Shown: positions 19,401 through 30,200 of the stretch, in pieces | Layout of the letters: the number at the start of each line of letters is the position of its first letter | How positions within the stretch are numbered: the stretch's first letter is position 1 | Source: Synechococcus sp. BIOS-E4-1 | Lineage (GTDB): Bacteria > Cyanobacteriota > Cyanobacteriia > PCC-6307 > Cyanobiaceae | NCBI RefSeq assembly: GCF_014279995.1 | Contig: NZ_CP047935.1 | Coordinates: 469,243 to 533,242 of the forward strand | Length of the DNA stretch: 64,000 nt | Direction of reading: 5' to 3' | The notes under the pieces: model-generated | What the model was told of the DNA's origin: nothing | Seen by the model: the letters and a program-made list of their open reading frames with translations, nothing else | The model's database searches: none | Position numbers and translations under genes: made by a program

Positions 19401-20766
19401 CCTCGTTCACCAGCTCCCTGGCTGATCCTCCAAGGCTGCTGGTGATCCGCAGCTTTTCTGGTTCGGCTGCCGGTTCGGTCTTCCGGATCTCTGCTTCGGG
19501 AACAGCCTTTTCGGCTTTGCTGGTCTCCAGCGGCTCTTCTGCTTCAGCCTCTGCCCGATCAGGCACCACAGGCAGCTCATCGTCAGCTTTGATTGCCGCA
19601 GAGGAGTCGATCTGATGCTGGCTTGGATCAAGCATCAAGTCCGCAGCGCCGTCTGCGTCTGTATCCATGGTTTGTCCAACAATTGTTTGTCCATCAACGG
19701 TTTGTCCCTCTGCTGTCTGGATCTCCGCTGAAGGGTCGTCCTGAATGGACGCTTCAGGTTCAGAGTCAGTGTCGAGCGCAGTCTGTGGCGGTATTGCTTC
19801 TTCCTCAGGTGACTGTTCTGTTGCAGGACTGGCGACGCCGAGCAGGCGTGCCATCTGTTCATCGCTGAGCCTCGAGTGCATCCAGATCGGACGGGTGCCG
19901 GGGAGCGCCACCGTGGCACGCAGTTGATTGTTGAAGACCGGTGTGATCGGATCACCAAGACCATCAAGCAGTTCCATCTGCACGCTGCCGTTTCTATTGC
20001 CCGCAGCTTTCAGCCAAAGGGCCTCCTGGCGATCAACAAGAAAACTGTCGCCATCCACGCTGATCCTCAGCCTCCAGCGGCCATCACCCTCCCGCAGGTT
20101 CTGCAGCGGGGCGTTCCAGATCAGCCAGTCGATCAGCAGGGGATCACCGCTGCTGAGTTCGGCGGGGCTGACCACTGCAAGCCAGGGAGCATCCTGATCC
20201 GGCTGCGTTCCTGAAAGCTTCTGCAAGAGATTCAGTCGCCACTGAAGGCTGGCCCCCTGAGATTTCACAGCTTCACCCCAGGGCATGGCGGCGTAGGCCG
20301 TCAATCGATGACTCCCCGGGCTGAGAGCAGGAAGCGTGATCTGAATTTGATCATTGTCGGCGTGGCTGAAACGCAGTGGTGGACCGTCGTCGATCTGGAC
20401 TGCCACATGCGCACCAAGCCCCAGTTGTGGATCCATGGCCAGCGGCCAATCCTCGATCCGTAACGAGAGCTGCACCTCCCCGTTCTTCAGCACACTGCCA
20501 TCCGAGGGGCTGATCAGTTCAATACGGGGGGTATGGCTGCTCAGGGCTGCTTGTAGCTGCTGCACAGCACCTGGGGGACTGACTTCCTGAAGTCGCCCGG
20601 AAGGAGAAGAAACACTGATGATCTCTGCAGAGCGTTCTCCATTGACTGAGCCGTCTGCTCCCCAGGGCCAGGCCTGCGCGGCTGCGGCGGGGAGCACCAT
20701 GATCCAAAGGACAAGCAGAGCCTGAAGCCAGTGATGAAAGTGGTCCGTCCGGCCTGATGCCGCCAT
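19384..20766 (-). CDS. Secreted hypothetical protein with acidic C-terminal tail
   Basis: A protein of ~460 residues not recognised by name. From ATG 20766 it begins with a signal-peptide-like stretch (HHWLQALLVLWIMVLPAAAAQA). The middle shows beta-rich Ig-like segments (RIELISPSDGSVLKNGEVQLSLRI, PALSPGSHRLTAYA). The last ~180 residues are low-complexity, rich in Glu/Asp/Ala/Pro, with tandem EGQTVDGQTIVGQTMD-like repeats. Alternative ATGs lie at 20790 and 20835, and the frame stays open to 21150, but those N-termini would bury the signal peptide. It overlaps the cobJ start. A periplasmic or surface location is inferred. Confidence 0.6.
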   Translation of the reverse strand: MAASGRTDHFHHWLQALLVLWIMVLPAAAAQAWPWGADGSVNGERSAEIISVSSPSGRLQEVSPPGAVQQLQAALSSHTPRIELISPSDGSVLKNGEVQLSLRIEDWPLAMDPQLGLGAHVAVQIDDGPPLRFSHADNDQIQITLPALSPGSHRLTAYAAMPWGEAVKSQGASLQWRLNLLQKLSGTQPDQDAPWLAVVSPAELSSGDPLLIDWLIWNAPLQNLREGDGRWRLRISVDGDSFLVDRQEALWLKAAGNRNGSVQMELLDGLGDPITPVFNNQLRATVALPGTRPIWMHSRLSDEQMARLLGVASPATEQSPEEEAIPPQTALDTDSEPEASIQDDPSAEIQTAEGQTVDGQTIVGQTMDTDADGAADLMLDPSQHQIDSSAAIKADDELPVVPDRAEAEAEEPLETSKAEKAVPEAEIRKTEPAAEPEKLRITSSLGGSARELVNEDGTQR

Positions 20767-21179
20767 GGGGCAAAGCTTGAGTCGACCCATTCTGGGCACC
20801 GATCGAAGCGGCGCACTATTGGGAATGGTTTGCATTAAATAGATCGCTATCTGCGGCTTGTTTGTGTTGCACAACGTGCCTAATCGGGAGCATCTCGCTG
20901 ATGCTCGGGCTGAAGTAGACCCCTGGCCTGGACAGGCCCGCGGCCGGATTGAACCTTTGTAACTCCCTGTCGTGTGATGCCCGCTCCCCCTCCTATGCTT
21001 TCGCCAGCGGTCCCCTCTTTGGGGCTCTAGCTCCAGTGAGAGACAGAGGTCTACTCTGAATACCACTGGCGCCCGGTCGCGGTGAGGCTTTGCTGAACCG
21101 CGACCGGGGCCCCGGCAGTCCACAAGATTTCCGGAGGGGTGTCCCACCACCTCGATCCCGTCCCTCGAGGAACGACTCG
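20767..21179 (+). promoter_or_regulatory. psaA upstream region and structured 5' leader
   Basis: About 410 gene-free bases between the divergent secreted protein and psaA. Three inverted repeats are visible: GAGCAT/ATGCTC (20888-20893 with 20901-20906), GGCCT/AGGCC around 20925-20938, and a perfect 12-base CCCGGTCGCGGT/ACCGCGACCGGG (21072-21083 with 21097-21108). The last lies about 70 bases before the psaA ATG and lacks a U-run. A GAGGA ribosome-binding site is seen about 10 bases before the ATG. No promoter boxes could be assigned with confidence. Confidence 0.5.
21072..21108 (+). other. 12-bp hairpin in the psaA leader
   Basis: A perfect 12-base stem, with 10 G-C pairs, around a 13-base loop (GAGGCTTTGCTGA). 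No T-run follows, so an intrinsic terminator is unlikely. It is placed in the probable psaA 5' untranslated region. Confidence 0.6.
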
Positions 21180-23486
21180 ATGACCATCAGCCCACCAGAG
21201 CGTGGGAGCACCGCGAAGACTCAGGTCGAAAAGGTCGACAATCCAGCGACCTTCGAACTGTTCGGTAAGCCCGGACATTTCGACCGAGCCCTCGCGAAAG
21301 GTCCCAAAACCACTACCTGGGTTTGGAATCTCCACGCCAACGCTCACGATTTCGACAGCCACACGAGTGACCTTGAGGAGGTTTCTCGGAAGATCTTTAG
21401 TGCTCACTTCGGCCATCTGGCCGTGATCTTCATCTGGCTGAGTGGTGCCTTTTTCCACGGCGCCCACTTCTCCAACTTTTCCGGCTGGCTCGCCGATCCC
21501 ACCCATGTGAAGCCAAGCGCTCAGGTGGTTTGGCCGATCTTTGGCCAGGAAATCCTCAACGGCGATATGGGTGCCGGCTTCCAAGGCATCCAGATCACCT
21601 CCGGTCTCTTCCATGTCTGGAGAGCCTGGGGCATCACCAATGAGACGCAGTTGATGTCTCTGGCCATTGGCGCTCTGGTGATGGCCGGCCTGATGCTGAA
21701 TGCAGGGGTTTTTCACTACCACAAGGCAGCTCCGAAGCTTGAGTGGTTCCAGAACGTTGAGTCGATGCTCAACCACCACTTGGCTGGTCTGCTCGGCCTG
21801 GGCTCACTCTCCTGGACCGGTCACCTGCTGCATGTCTCCCTGCCCACCACGAAGTTGATGGATGCCATCGATGCCGGCCAGCCGCTGGTGTTGAACGGCA
21901 AGACCATTGCTTCCATGGCGGATATTCCTCTTCCCCACGAATTCCTCAATCAGGATTTGTTGGCTCAGCTCTATCCGGGATTCGGTGCCGGCGTCGGTGC
22001 GTTTTTCAATGGCAACTGGGCTGCATACAGCGATTTCCTCACCTTCAAGGGTGGGATTAATCCTGTGACCGGAAGCATGTGGATGACCGATATCGCTCAT
22101 CACCACCTGGCCATCGCGGTGCTGTTCATCGTGGCCGGTCACATGTACCGGACCAACTGGGGAATCGGGCACTCCATCAAGGAGATTCTCGAGGGCCAGA
22201 AAGGCGATCCTCTGCTTTTCCCTGCAACGAAGGGCCATGACGGCCTGTTCGAGTTCATGATCAACAGCTGGCATGCCCAGCTGGCTCTGAACCTTGCAAT
22301 GCTCGGCTCCCTGAGCATCATCGTTGCCCAGCACATGTACGCGATGCCTCCTTATCCGTACATGTCGATTGACTATCCGACTCAGATCGGTCTGTTCACC
22401 CATCACATGTGGATTGGTGGCTTCCTGATCGTCGGTGCTTCAGCGCATGCCGCCATAGCGATGATTCGCGATTACGACCCTGCCAAGCACGTTGACAACG
22501 TTCTTGACCGGGTGCTCAAGGCCCGTGACGCTCTGATCAGCCACCTCAACTGGGTGTGCATCTGGCTTGGCTTCCACAGCTTCGGCCTGTACATCCATAA
22601 CGACACCATGCGTGCTCTGGGTCGCCCCCAGGACATGTTCAGCGATTCGGCGATTCAGCTCAGACCTGTTTTCGCACAGTGGATTCAGAGTCTGCACGCT
22701 GCAGCTGCCGGCAGCACCGCACCCAACGCTCTCGCTGGCGTCAGTGAAGTGTTCAACGGTTCGGTCGTGGCCGTTGGCGGCAAGGTTGCAGCTGCTCCGA
22801 TTCCTCTGGGCACGGCGGACTTCATGGTCCACCACATTCACGCCTTCACGATTCACGTGACGGTGTTGATCCTGCTCAAGGGTGTTCTCTATGCCCGTAA
22901 TTCCCGCCTGATTCCAGACAAAGCCAACCTCGGTTTCCGCTTCTCCTGCGATGGCCCTGGTCGCGGCGGCACCTGTCAGGTGTCTGCTTGGGACCATGTC
23001 TTCCTGGGTCTGTTCTGGATGTACAACTCCCTGTCGGTTGTCATTTTCCACTTCTCCTGGAAAATGCAGAGCGATGTCTGGGGTGCCGTGAGGCCTGATG
23101 GTTCAGTCCAATACCTCACCAACGGCAATTTCGCCAACAGCGCCATCACCATCAACGGTTGGTTGCGTGATTTCCTGTGGGCTCAGGCCGTTCAGGTGAT
23201 CAACAGCTACGGCTCCAACACAGCTGGCTACGGAATCATGTTCCTTGGTGGTCACTTCATCTGGGCCTTCAGCCTGATGTTCCTCTTCAGTGGCCGCGGC
23301 TACTGGCAGGAGCTGATTGAGTCCATCGTCTGGGCTCACAACAAGCTGAAGGTGGCTCCTGGCATCCAGCCTCGTGCTCTGTCCATCATCCAGGGCCGTG
23401 CTGTCGGTGTTGCTCACTATCTGCTGGGCGGCATCACAGTCACGTGGTCCTTCTTCCATGCCCACATCCTTGTGGTGGGCGGCTGA
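21180..23486 (+). CDS. psaA: Photosystem I P700 apoprotein A1
   Basis: One of the two large PSI core subunits, binding P700, the A-branch chlorophylls and one half of the 4Fe-4S cluster Fx. ATG 21180 gives 768 residues starting [18 protein letters not shown], preceded by a GAGGA site; upstream in-frame codons are leader sequence. The Fx-binding loop [10 protein letters not shown] is present, as are the family blocks [17 protein letters not shown] and [25 protein letters not shown]. It has eleven transmembrane helices by family. It is 22 bases upstream of psaB. Confidence 0.98.
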   Translation: MTISPPERGSTAKTQVEKVDNPATFELFGKPGHFDRALAKGPKTTTWVWNLHANAHDFDSHTSDLEEVSRKIFSAHFGHLAVIFIWLSGAFFHGAHFSNFSGWLADPTHVKPSAQVVWPIFGQEILNGDMGAGFQGIQITSGLFHVWRAWGITNETQLMSLAIGALVMAGLMLNAGVFHYHKAAPKLEWFQNVESMLNHHLAGLLGLGSLSWTGHLLHVSLPTTKLMDAIDAGQPLVLNGKTIASMADIPLPHEFLNQDLLAQLYPGFGAGVGAFFNGNWAAYSDFLTFKGGINPVTGSMWMTDIAHHHLAIAVLFIVAGHMYRTNWGIGHSIKEILEGQKGDPLLFPATKGHDGLFEFMINSWHAQLALNLAMLGSLSIIVAQHMYAMPPYPYMSIDYPTQIGLFTHHMWIGGFLIVGASAHAAIAMIRDYDPAKHVDNVLDRVLKARDALISHLNWVCIWLGFHSFGLYIHNDTMRALGRPQDMFSDSAIQLRPVFAQWIQSLHAAAAGSTAPNALAGVSEVFNGSVVAVGGKVAAAPIPLGTADFMVHHIHAFTIHVTVLILLKGVLYARNSRLIPDKANLGFRFSCDGPGRGGTCQVSAWDHVFLGLFWMYNSLSVVIFHFSWKMQSDVWGAVRPDGSVQYLTNGNFANSAITINGWLRDFLWAQAVQVINSYGSNTAGYGIMFLGGHFIWAFSLMFLFSGRGYWQELIESIVWAHNKLKVAPGIQPRALSIIQGRAVGVAHYLLGGITVTWSFFHAHILVVGG

Positions 23487-23508
23487 CCTTTCCTGAACTT
23501 TCCCTCTA

Positions 23509-25716
23509 ATGGCAACGAAATTTCCTTCGTTCAGCCAGGGTCTGGCACAGGACCCGACAACCCGCCGCATCTGGTACGGGATCGCCACGGCTCACGACTT
23601 CGAGAGCCATGACGGAATGACGGAGGAGAGGCTTTACCAAAAGCTCTTCTCCACCCATTTCGGGCATCTCGCAATCATCGGTCTCTGGGTTTCGGGAAAC
23701 CTGTTCCATATCGCCTGGCAGGGCAACTTTGAACAGTGGGTCGCCGACCCTCTGCACGTGAAGCCCATTGCTCACGCAATCTGGGATCCCCATTTCGGTC
23801 AAGGCGCCATTACCGCCTTCACCCAAGCGGGAGCCACATCGCCAGTGAACATCGCCTACTCAGGCCTGTACCACTGGTTCTACACAATCGGCATGACGAA
23901 GAACGCCGAGCTGTATCAGGGATCCATCTTCATGATGATCCTGTCGGCCTGGGCATTGTTCGCCGGTTGGCTGCACCTGCAGCCCAAGTTCCGCCCGTCA
24001 CTTGCATGGTTCAAAAATGCTGAGTCACGTCTGAACCATCACCTGGCAGTCCTCTTCGGTTTCAGCTCCATCGCCTGGACAGGTCACCTGGTGCACGTGG
24101 CGATTCCTGAATCCAGGGGTCAGCACGTCGGGTGGGACAACTTCCTGAGCGTGATGCCTCACCCCGCCGGTCTTGGACCTTTCTTCACCGGCAACTGGGG
24201 TGTGTATGCACAGAATCCTGATTCCGCGGGTCAAATCTTCGGTACGGCCGAAGGCTCTGGAACTGCGATTCTCACCTTCCTCGGTGGCTTCCATCCTCAG
24301 ACAGAAGCTCTCTGGCTCACTGACATCGCCCATCACCACCTGGCGATTGGTTGCCTGTTTGTGATCGCTGGTCACATGTACAGGACCAACTTCGGTATCG
24401 GACACTCCATCAAGGAGATCCTCGAAGCTCATAACCCTCCCAAGGGCACTCCCGGTGATCTCGGCGCTGGCCACAAGGGTCTTTACGACACCTTGAACAA
24501 CAGCCTGCACATGCAGCTCGGCCTTGCTCTTGCTTCCCTGGGTGTGGTCACCTCCCTGGTGGCACAACACATGTATGCGATGCCGTCGTATGCCTTCATC
24601 GCCAAGGCCTATACGACACAGGCTGCTCTATACACGCACCACCAGTACATCGCCATCTTCCTGATGTGCGGTGCCTTTGCTCACGGAGCGATCTTCTTCA
24701 TCCGTGACTACGACCCCGAAGCCAACAAGGACAATGTCCTGGCCAGGATGCTGGAGCACAAGGAAGCGATCATCAGCCACCTGAGCTGGATCACCCTCTT
24801 CCTTGGCTTCCATACGCTTGGTCTCTACGTTCACAACGATGTTGTTGTGGCGTTCGGAACACCTGAGAAGCAGATTCTGGTTGAGCCCGTCTTTGCCCAG
24901 TTCGTTCAAGCCGCTTCCGGTAAGGCGATCTACGGTTTCGACGTTCTTCTCTCCAATTCCGCTGGTGCTGCAGCCAATGCCAACGCTGCCTACATGGGTG
25001 GCTGGATGGATGCCATCAACGGCAACACCGACGTGTTCTTGCCGATCGGTCCTGGTGACTTCATGGTTCACCACGCCATCGCTCTGGGTCTGCACACCAC
25101 CACTCTGATCCTGGTCAAAGGCGCGCTGGATGCTCGTGGCTCCAAGCTGATGCCTGACAAAAAGGACTTCGGTTACTCCTTCCCCTGTGACGGCCCTGGC
25201 CGAGGCGGTACTTGTGACATCTCTGCCTGGGACGCCTTCTATCTGGCCGTCTTCTGGGCCCTGAACACAATCGGTTGGGTCACCTTCTACTGGCATTGGA
25301 AGCACCTGGCCATCTGGCAGGGCAACGTCGCTCAGTTCAATGAGTCCAGCACCTACCTGATGGGCTGGTTCCGTGACTACCTGTGGCTGAATTCCTCCCA
25401 GCTGATCAACGGTTACAACCCCTTCGGCAGCAACAACCTCGCCGTCTGGGCCTGGATGTTCCTGTTCGGCCACCTCGTCTGGGCGACTGGATTCATGTTC
25501 CTGATCTCCTGGCGTGGTTACTGGCAGGAGCTGATCGAGACCATCGTCTGGGCTCATCAGCGCACACCGCTCGCCAACCTTGTTGGCTGGCGCGACAAGC
25601 CAGTGGCTCTGTCCATCGTTCAGGCTCGTGTTGTGGGTCTCGCCCACTTCACGATCGGCTACATCCTCACGTATGCAGCCTTCCTGATCGCATCGACATC
25701 CGGCAAGTTCGGCTGA
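23509..25716 (+). CDS. psaB: Photosystem I P700 apoprotein A2
   Basis: The partner of PsaA in the PSI heterodimer. The 735-residue protein starts [20 protein letters not shown] and has the Fx loop [31 protein letters not shown] and [25 protein letters not shown]. It ends with [21 protein letters not shown] terminator follows at 25757, so psaA-psaB is a bicistronic unit. Confidence 0.98.
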   Translation: MATKFPSFSQGLAQDPTTRRIWYGIATAHDFESHDGMTEERLYQKLFSTHFGHLAIIGLWVSGNLFHIAWQGNFEQWVADPLHVKPIAHAIWDPHFGQGAITAFTQAGATSPVNIAYSGLYHWFYTIGMTKNAELYQGSIFMMILSAWALFAGWLHLQPKFRPSLAWFKNAESRLNHHLAVLFGFSSIAWTGHLVHVAIPESRGQHVGWDNFLSVMPHPAGLGPFFTGNWGVYAQNPDSAGQIFGTAEGSGTAILTFLGGFHPQTEALWLTDIAHHHLAIGCLFVIAGHMYRTNFGIGHSIKEILEAHNPPKGTPGDLGAGHKGLYDTLNNSLHMQLGLALASLGVVTSLVAQHMYAMPSYAFIAKAYTTQAALYTHHQYIAIFLMCGAFAHGAIFFIRDYDPEANKDNVLARMLEHKEAIISHLSWITLFLGFHTLGLYVHNDVVVAFGTPEKQILVEPVFAQFVQAASGKAIYGFDVLLSNSAGAAANANAAYMGGWMDAINGNTDVFLPIGPGDFMVHHAIALGLHTTTLILVKGALDARGSKLMPDKKDFGYSFPCDGPGRGGTCDISAWDAFYLAVFWALNTIGWVTFYWHWKHLAIWQGNVAQFNESSTYLMGWFRDYLWLNSSQLINGYNPFGSNNLAVWAWMFLFGHLVWATGFMFLISWRGYWQELIETIVWAHQRTPLANLVGWRDKPVALSIVQARVVGLAHFTIGYILTYAAFLIASTSGKFG

Positions 25717-25756
25717 TCAATCCTGATTGCCCTGACCACAGGGCAAGATTTCAATT

Positions 25757-25789
25757 ACCCCTGTCCAGTACATCTGGCGGGGGTTTTTT
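25757..25789 (+). terminator. Intrinsic terminator after psaB
   Basis: ACCCC (25757-25761) and CCAG (25765-25768) pair with CTGG (25774-25777) and GGGGT (25780-25784), with small internal bulges and a TACAT loop, followed by a run of six T. It lies 40 bases after the psaB stop. Confidence 0.8.
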
Positions 25790-25830
25790 GTTGGCTGAAG
25801 CTGAATGGTGCAGAACAATTCAGCCGTTCA

Positions 25831-26757
25831 TCAGCCGCTAAAAAGAATGTCCAGCGTCCGCAGATAGGTGTGCAGTCCTGCGTCCTGAATCGGCAGCACA
25901 TAGGCATCCTCACCTGACTCGTTGTGGTGCGAATGCCAGTAGCCCGGTGGGGTCACGAATGCGGCACCAGCTGTCCAGTCTTCCCTGTGTGGGTTTCGGA
26001 TTCTTCCCTGATCATCGAGCTCAGTGCCAATCAGGGTGTAGCAACCTGGCCTGCAATCCACGGCGAAATCCAGGGCGATCGATTGGTGGCGATGGGGCTT
26101 CTGTTCCTGCCCCGCGGGAAGAATGCCGAGCATGGCCCAAAGGGTGTGGCTCACCGTTCTTGTTTGGGGAAACGCAGAGTTGCCCAGCAGCACGCTGACC
26201 CGGTTGGCACGGGCGCCGCTGGGGCTGGCTGCGATCTCAGCCAGTCGCCCCTGGCTGTCGCGATGGCTGTAAAACGTTGGCTTAAAACGGGCTTCATTGG
26301 GAGTCACACCCAGAAAACGCAGCAGTGGCGCGTCGTGCACCCAGTAGAGAGACGCTTTGCCAGAGCAGCTGTGAATGGCGTCTCCTCCGGCGGGCAGAAC
26401 GAGCATGTCGCCCTTCGTCCACTGGAAGTGTTCTCCGCAGGCTTCAGTGTCACCTTGGCCATCGGCCACGAAGAACAACTGGCTTGTTGCCACAGCGGCA
26501 GTGCGCAGTCCGTCGCCATCCAGTCGGATGAAGTTGGCGCATAACGATGGGCCGCTGGCAGGTCCACTGCACTGCAGTTCATCGCTCAGATCCAGAGGCA
26601 TCACAGCACTGCCGCTCTGGGAAAAGAAAGCCGGGGAAAAGGAGCGATAGGGAACGGCGCCGGTCAGTCCGCTGCGGATTGGGTTGGCCGCTTCGCCGTA
26701 GGAGAAATACTGAGCCTGGGACGATGACGCTTGGCGATTCGTTGCGCTGCTCAGCAT
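25831..26757 (-). CDS. Bicupin protein, gentisate dioxygenase-like
   Basis: A 308-residue protein with two cupin modules. The N-terminal module shows TKGDMLVLPAGGDAIHSC. The C-terminal module shows GQEQKPHRHQSIALDFAVDC, with the metal-ligand-like HRH, and later GAAFVTPPGYWHSHHNESGE. The arrangement resembles gentisate 1,2-dioxygenase and related ring-cleaving or sugar-binding cupins. No neighbouring aromatic-degradation genes are present, so a substrate cannot be given. The gene is alone on its strand, convergent with psaB. Confidence 0.7.
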   Translation of the reverse strand: MLSSATNRQASSSQAQYFSYGEAANPIRSGLTGAVPYRSFSPAFFSQSGSAVMPLDLSDELQCSGPASGPSLCANFIRLDGDGLRTAAVATSQLFFVADGQGDTEACGEHFQWTKGDMLVLPAGGDAIHSCSGKASLYWVHDAPLLRFLGVTPNEARFKPTFYSHRDSQGRLAEIAASPSGARANRVSVLLGNSAFPQTRTVSHTLWAMLGILPAGQEQKPHRHQSIALDFAVDCRPGCYTLIGTELDDQGRIRNPHREDWTAGAAFVTPPGYWHSHHNESGEDAYVLPIQDAGLHTYLRTLDILFSG

Positions 26758-26910
26758 GCCGTGACGTCTCAGCGCTTAAAGGAGCACACACCTTACAAAT
26801 CGCTGGACCCTGACTTCGTATGCAAAGCGTCATTGTTTCGACCGATCTCAGTCACGTTTTGACCCTGCCGTTCGTGTCTACTGGTCCATCACCGATTGGT
26901 TGAGTCCTTG

Positions 26911-27219
26911 ATGTCGCTTCCTTCCCTGCCCCCCAAACTGGAGCTCGTGGTGCTGCTGGTTGGCGTCGCGGCCGGTTACAACCTCACCATGCAGATCCTG
27001 CCAAGAGAGCGAATCGACCTGGCTCAGCTTGAGGCGGAGGAACGTACCCAGAGGCCTGCGGTTTTTCCTGCACCCCTTCGATCGCCTCAATTAAATGCGA
27101 CTCAGCAGACCGTCCCTGTTCAGTCTGTAGAGAAGAGGTCTATGTTTGCCTCCGGCGAGTCCTGTGCGATTCCTCCAGGTGGAGGTCCTGCACTCAACCA
27201 ACGCTTCGAGCCTTGTTGA
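26911..27219 (+). CDS. Small single-pass membrane protein, unknown
   Basis: A 102-residue protein not recognised. From ATG 26911 it starts MSLPSLPPKLELVVLLVGVAAGYNLTM, with one hydrophobic helix at about residues 10-25. A charged stretch RERIDLAQLEAEERTQ follows, then a Pro/Ser-rich tail with two cysteines. A TTG five codons earlier is possible. It is convergent with the lanthipeptide synthetase gene, 10 bases apart. Whether it belongs to that cluster cannot be told. Confidence 0.55.
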   Translation: MSLPSLPPKLELVVLLVGVAAGYNLTMQILPRERIDLAQLEAEERTQRPAVFPAPLRSPQLNATQQTVPVQSVEKRSMFASGESCAIPPGGGPALNQRFEPC

Positions 27220-27229
27220 ACGAAAGCAC

Positions 27230-30200
27230 TTAGTTCGGCCATAGCCCTGCAGTTAGCAGGCTGTTGAGCATGCGCTCCGACCGTTCATTGCCGAGCAGTG
27301 CCATCCCCATGCCGCTGAGACCGTTGAAGAAACCTGGGAGTGTGAGGTTTCCCTCGGGTGTCCCGAGGCAGATCAAATCGGGTGGGTCTTGCCCCACCCT
27401 GTTCAGCACATCCGTTTCGATGGCCTTGATGCTTTGTTGGCAATGCTCACTTAAGGCTGTGGGGATCGGCCAGGGACCTGACAGAAGCATTCGCATGATG
27501 GCAATGAGACCTAAGGATCCACAGCACAGATGGTCCGCATGGGTGAGTTGACTCTGAGCGGTGTTTCTGATTGCTGTGTGTAGCTCGTTCTCGCAGTCCT
27601 CATCCCACAGAGGTGTTCCCCAGAGGCAGGCTCGGCCCAGAGCAATCCCGGGAGCTCCATGGCACCAGGTGCTGGTACAGACCTGCTTGGGCTGACCGGT
27701 TTGGTCGGTTTGGTCCCGGCGCAGGTCGAGCCAGTTCCCTTGGTCAGGCACGAAGTGCCGTCGCTCATAGCCCAGTGCACGGCATGCCGCGTCCAGCAGT
27801 CGGGTGTCACCGTTGTGAGCGTGCAACCGAGTTAGTGATGCCGCAATTCCAGCAGTTCCATGGGAGAAGCCGAGCATGCCCGGCCGCATCGGTATATCCC
27901 TCCAGCTGCCATCAGGATCCTGCGCTTCCAACAGTCGCTCACCGCAGACGCTGGCCAGTCCCAGGCTCTGATCACTCTGGATGGCGAGCAAGGGGCCGAT
28001 TAGGCCGGCGACACCTCCAATTAGATCAAACTGACGATCGCGCCTGAGGTAGTCCGCGCGAGCTTCGCTCATGAGTCCATCGAGGATCCGCGTCGCGTTG
28101 CTTTGACCCTGTTCACCCATCAGTTGCAGAGCTAGGAGCATCCCACCGCAGCCCATCAGCCCTTTGGCCTGATCACGCCACCAGCGCAAACGACCATCCC
28201 GACGATTCTGGTCACAGAGCGTTTGCAACGGTTTGAGCACTGCTCGTTCAAAAGAGTTCTCCTGGCCGTCGCCTCGCCAGGCTCGCAGCAGACAGCCGAT
28301 GCCGATCGAACCGCCGTACAGCTCGGATCCCACGGGACCGAAGGTGAAGCCTTCACCATCCTCACCAATGTTCATCCCCAGCCACTCGGAGCTGCCGTCT
28401 GGATCGGTGATGGCGCTGTTTTTTAATTGCTCAATGAGCCGTTCCACCGCTGCTTCTTGAGTCAGGCTTGGGCTTTGATCCGATAGCGATTTGGATGTGT
28501 CTCCCGCCGTGATCAGCTGCGATTCGCTGAATTCAGGTGTTTGTTCTCCCAGGAAGCGGGCTTCGCAGGCGCCTCGGATCAACTTCAGCTGAAACTCCAG
28601 TTCCTGCTCTTCCATCTGCTTGAGCCGAATCCGTGCCGCATTGAGTCCACTGGTGCGGATGAACCCCTGTAGTTCGGATCCCTGTTGATCCAGGATCAGA
28701 TCACAGCTATCGATGCGATGCTCGAAGTAGGGAACATCCAGTTGTTCCAGCTGGCGCACCTCCGCGGCAAAGATTGGCCAGTGCTGAGGAACCTGGTCGG
28801 CGAGCAGGAAACTTCTGGCCAGTTGTTCCTGCTTCATGGCCTGCTGAATCGGTGAGCGCAAGGCATCGGCTTGAAGCTGCTGGCGGAGGATCGTGGCGTA
28901 AACAGCCGTGGCTCGCAGCACGATTCGACGAGGCAGTCCGGTGAAACGTTGCAGAATCCCATCGTTTTGCAGCCATCGTTTTCGGCACTCGATCACGACA
29001 TGCCACTGATCAGTGAAGCCTTGAGTGAAGACATCCAGATGACGCGTGAAAGGATTGCGTTCTCCTATCCCCACCGGGAGACTTGTCGGCAACGTTGCTG
29101 GACGCATTAGTTGTCCTGGCATCATTCCGTCACTATTGAGCTCGACCCAGCCGGGCACCATGTGCTCCGCTGTTATGGGAGGAGTGGCCCCGAGCGCACT
29201 GATGTCTTGAGCACCATCACCGGTGAAGATCCAGCGTGGTAGTACACCTGTTCGGAGTACTGAATCGGCGATGCGATGCCTCAGGCTGCCGCGCTCGATC
29301 TGGGGCTCGCTGCGTGCTTCAGCAATGTGGTTTGGCAGCTCCGGTTCAAACAGTGTTTCGGTATCGATCAGCAGCAGCTGATCGCCTTCGGCGATCAGAT
29401 TCTCCTCATGGCAATCGGTGCAGCCAAGCAAATGGAGCATGGCCGTTATCCGGCCAGCATTGTGGTAAAAGCGATTCAGTTCATCGGGCGTGCGGCAGAG
29501 ACGGTGCTGCACCGCTTCCATCCAGCCATAGTTCTCACGACATAGCAGTTGGAGCGTACGTAGAGGCGGGAGCTTGCTGTGTTGGTTGAGGTCAGCCAGA
29601 GCCTCCTGCCAGGTGGCATCCAGGCGAAGATCCTTGGGCTTGTAAATCAGATGTTGCTCAGATGTTTCGTCGCCAAAGCTCAGCCGGATGACGCCGCGCC
29701 CTCCCCGGTGGGGATCGCTGAGTCCGGCCCTCAACCGGCTCAGTGGTGCCCCAATGCTGATTCCGAAGCGATTGGCAAGATCAGGTCGGTCGCCTTGAAG
29801 CCGGTTCAGCATTTCAAGAATGTTGGTTGGCCAGCGTTCAAGCAGATCGGCAAGGAGCTTTCCGAATACTGGATGCTGCTGCAGCAAAGACTTCAGTCCG
29901 TCTTGGCGTAAGTCCTGGATGAAACTCTGGTAGTACTCGCGCACTGGACCGTGCTGGCCGCTGCCGTCTGGGCCAAGCTGTGCAAGAAGCATGGTTCCCG
30001 ACCGACGTCCTTCCATGAACGGCTTCCAGAGCAGTTGCTCTCCGAGAAAAGACAGTCGGGCAATAAGGTTCCGCTCGAGATCGGCCCATGCGCTGTCTTG
30101 CAGGATCAGCTGAGGAAGAGTGCTTGATACCTGCTGACGCAGGTCGCTCATTATGAGCAGAGCGGCCGGATGCCAGAGGTCAACGAAGGGAAAGGCAAGT

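Noticed and set aside
20940-20975. HLR1-like GTTACAAA half-site near psaA (minus strand)
   Set aside because: Only one of the two direct-repeat halves matches the RpaB-type consensus.
24628-25647. 339-residue open frame antisense to psaB
   Set aside because: A shadow of a highly conserved gene; no protein features.
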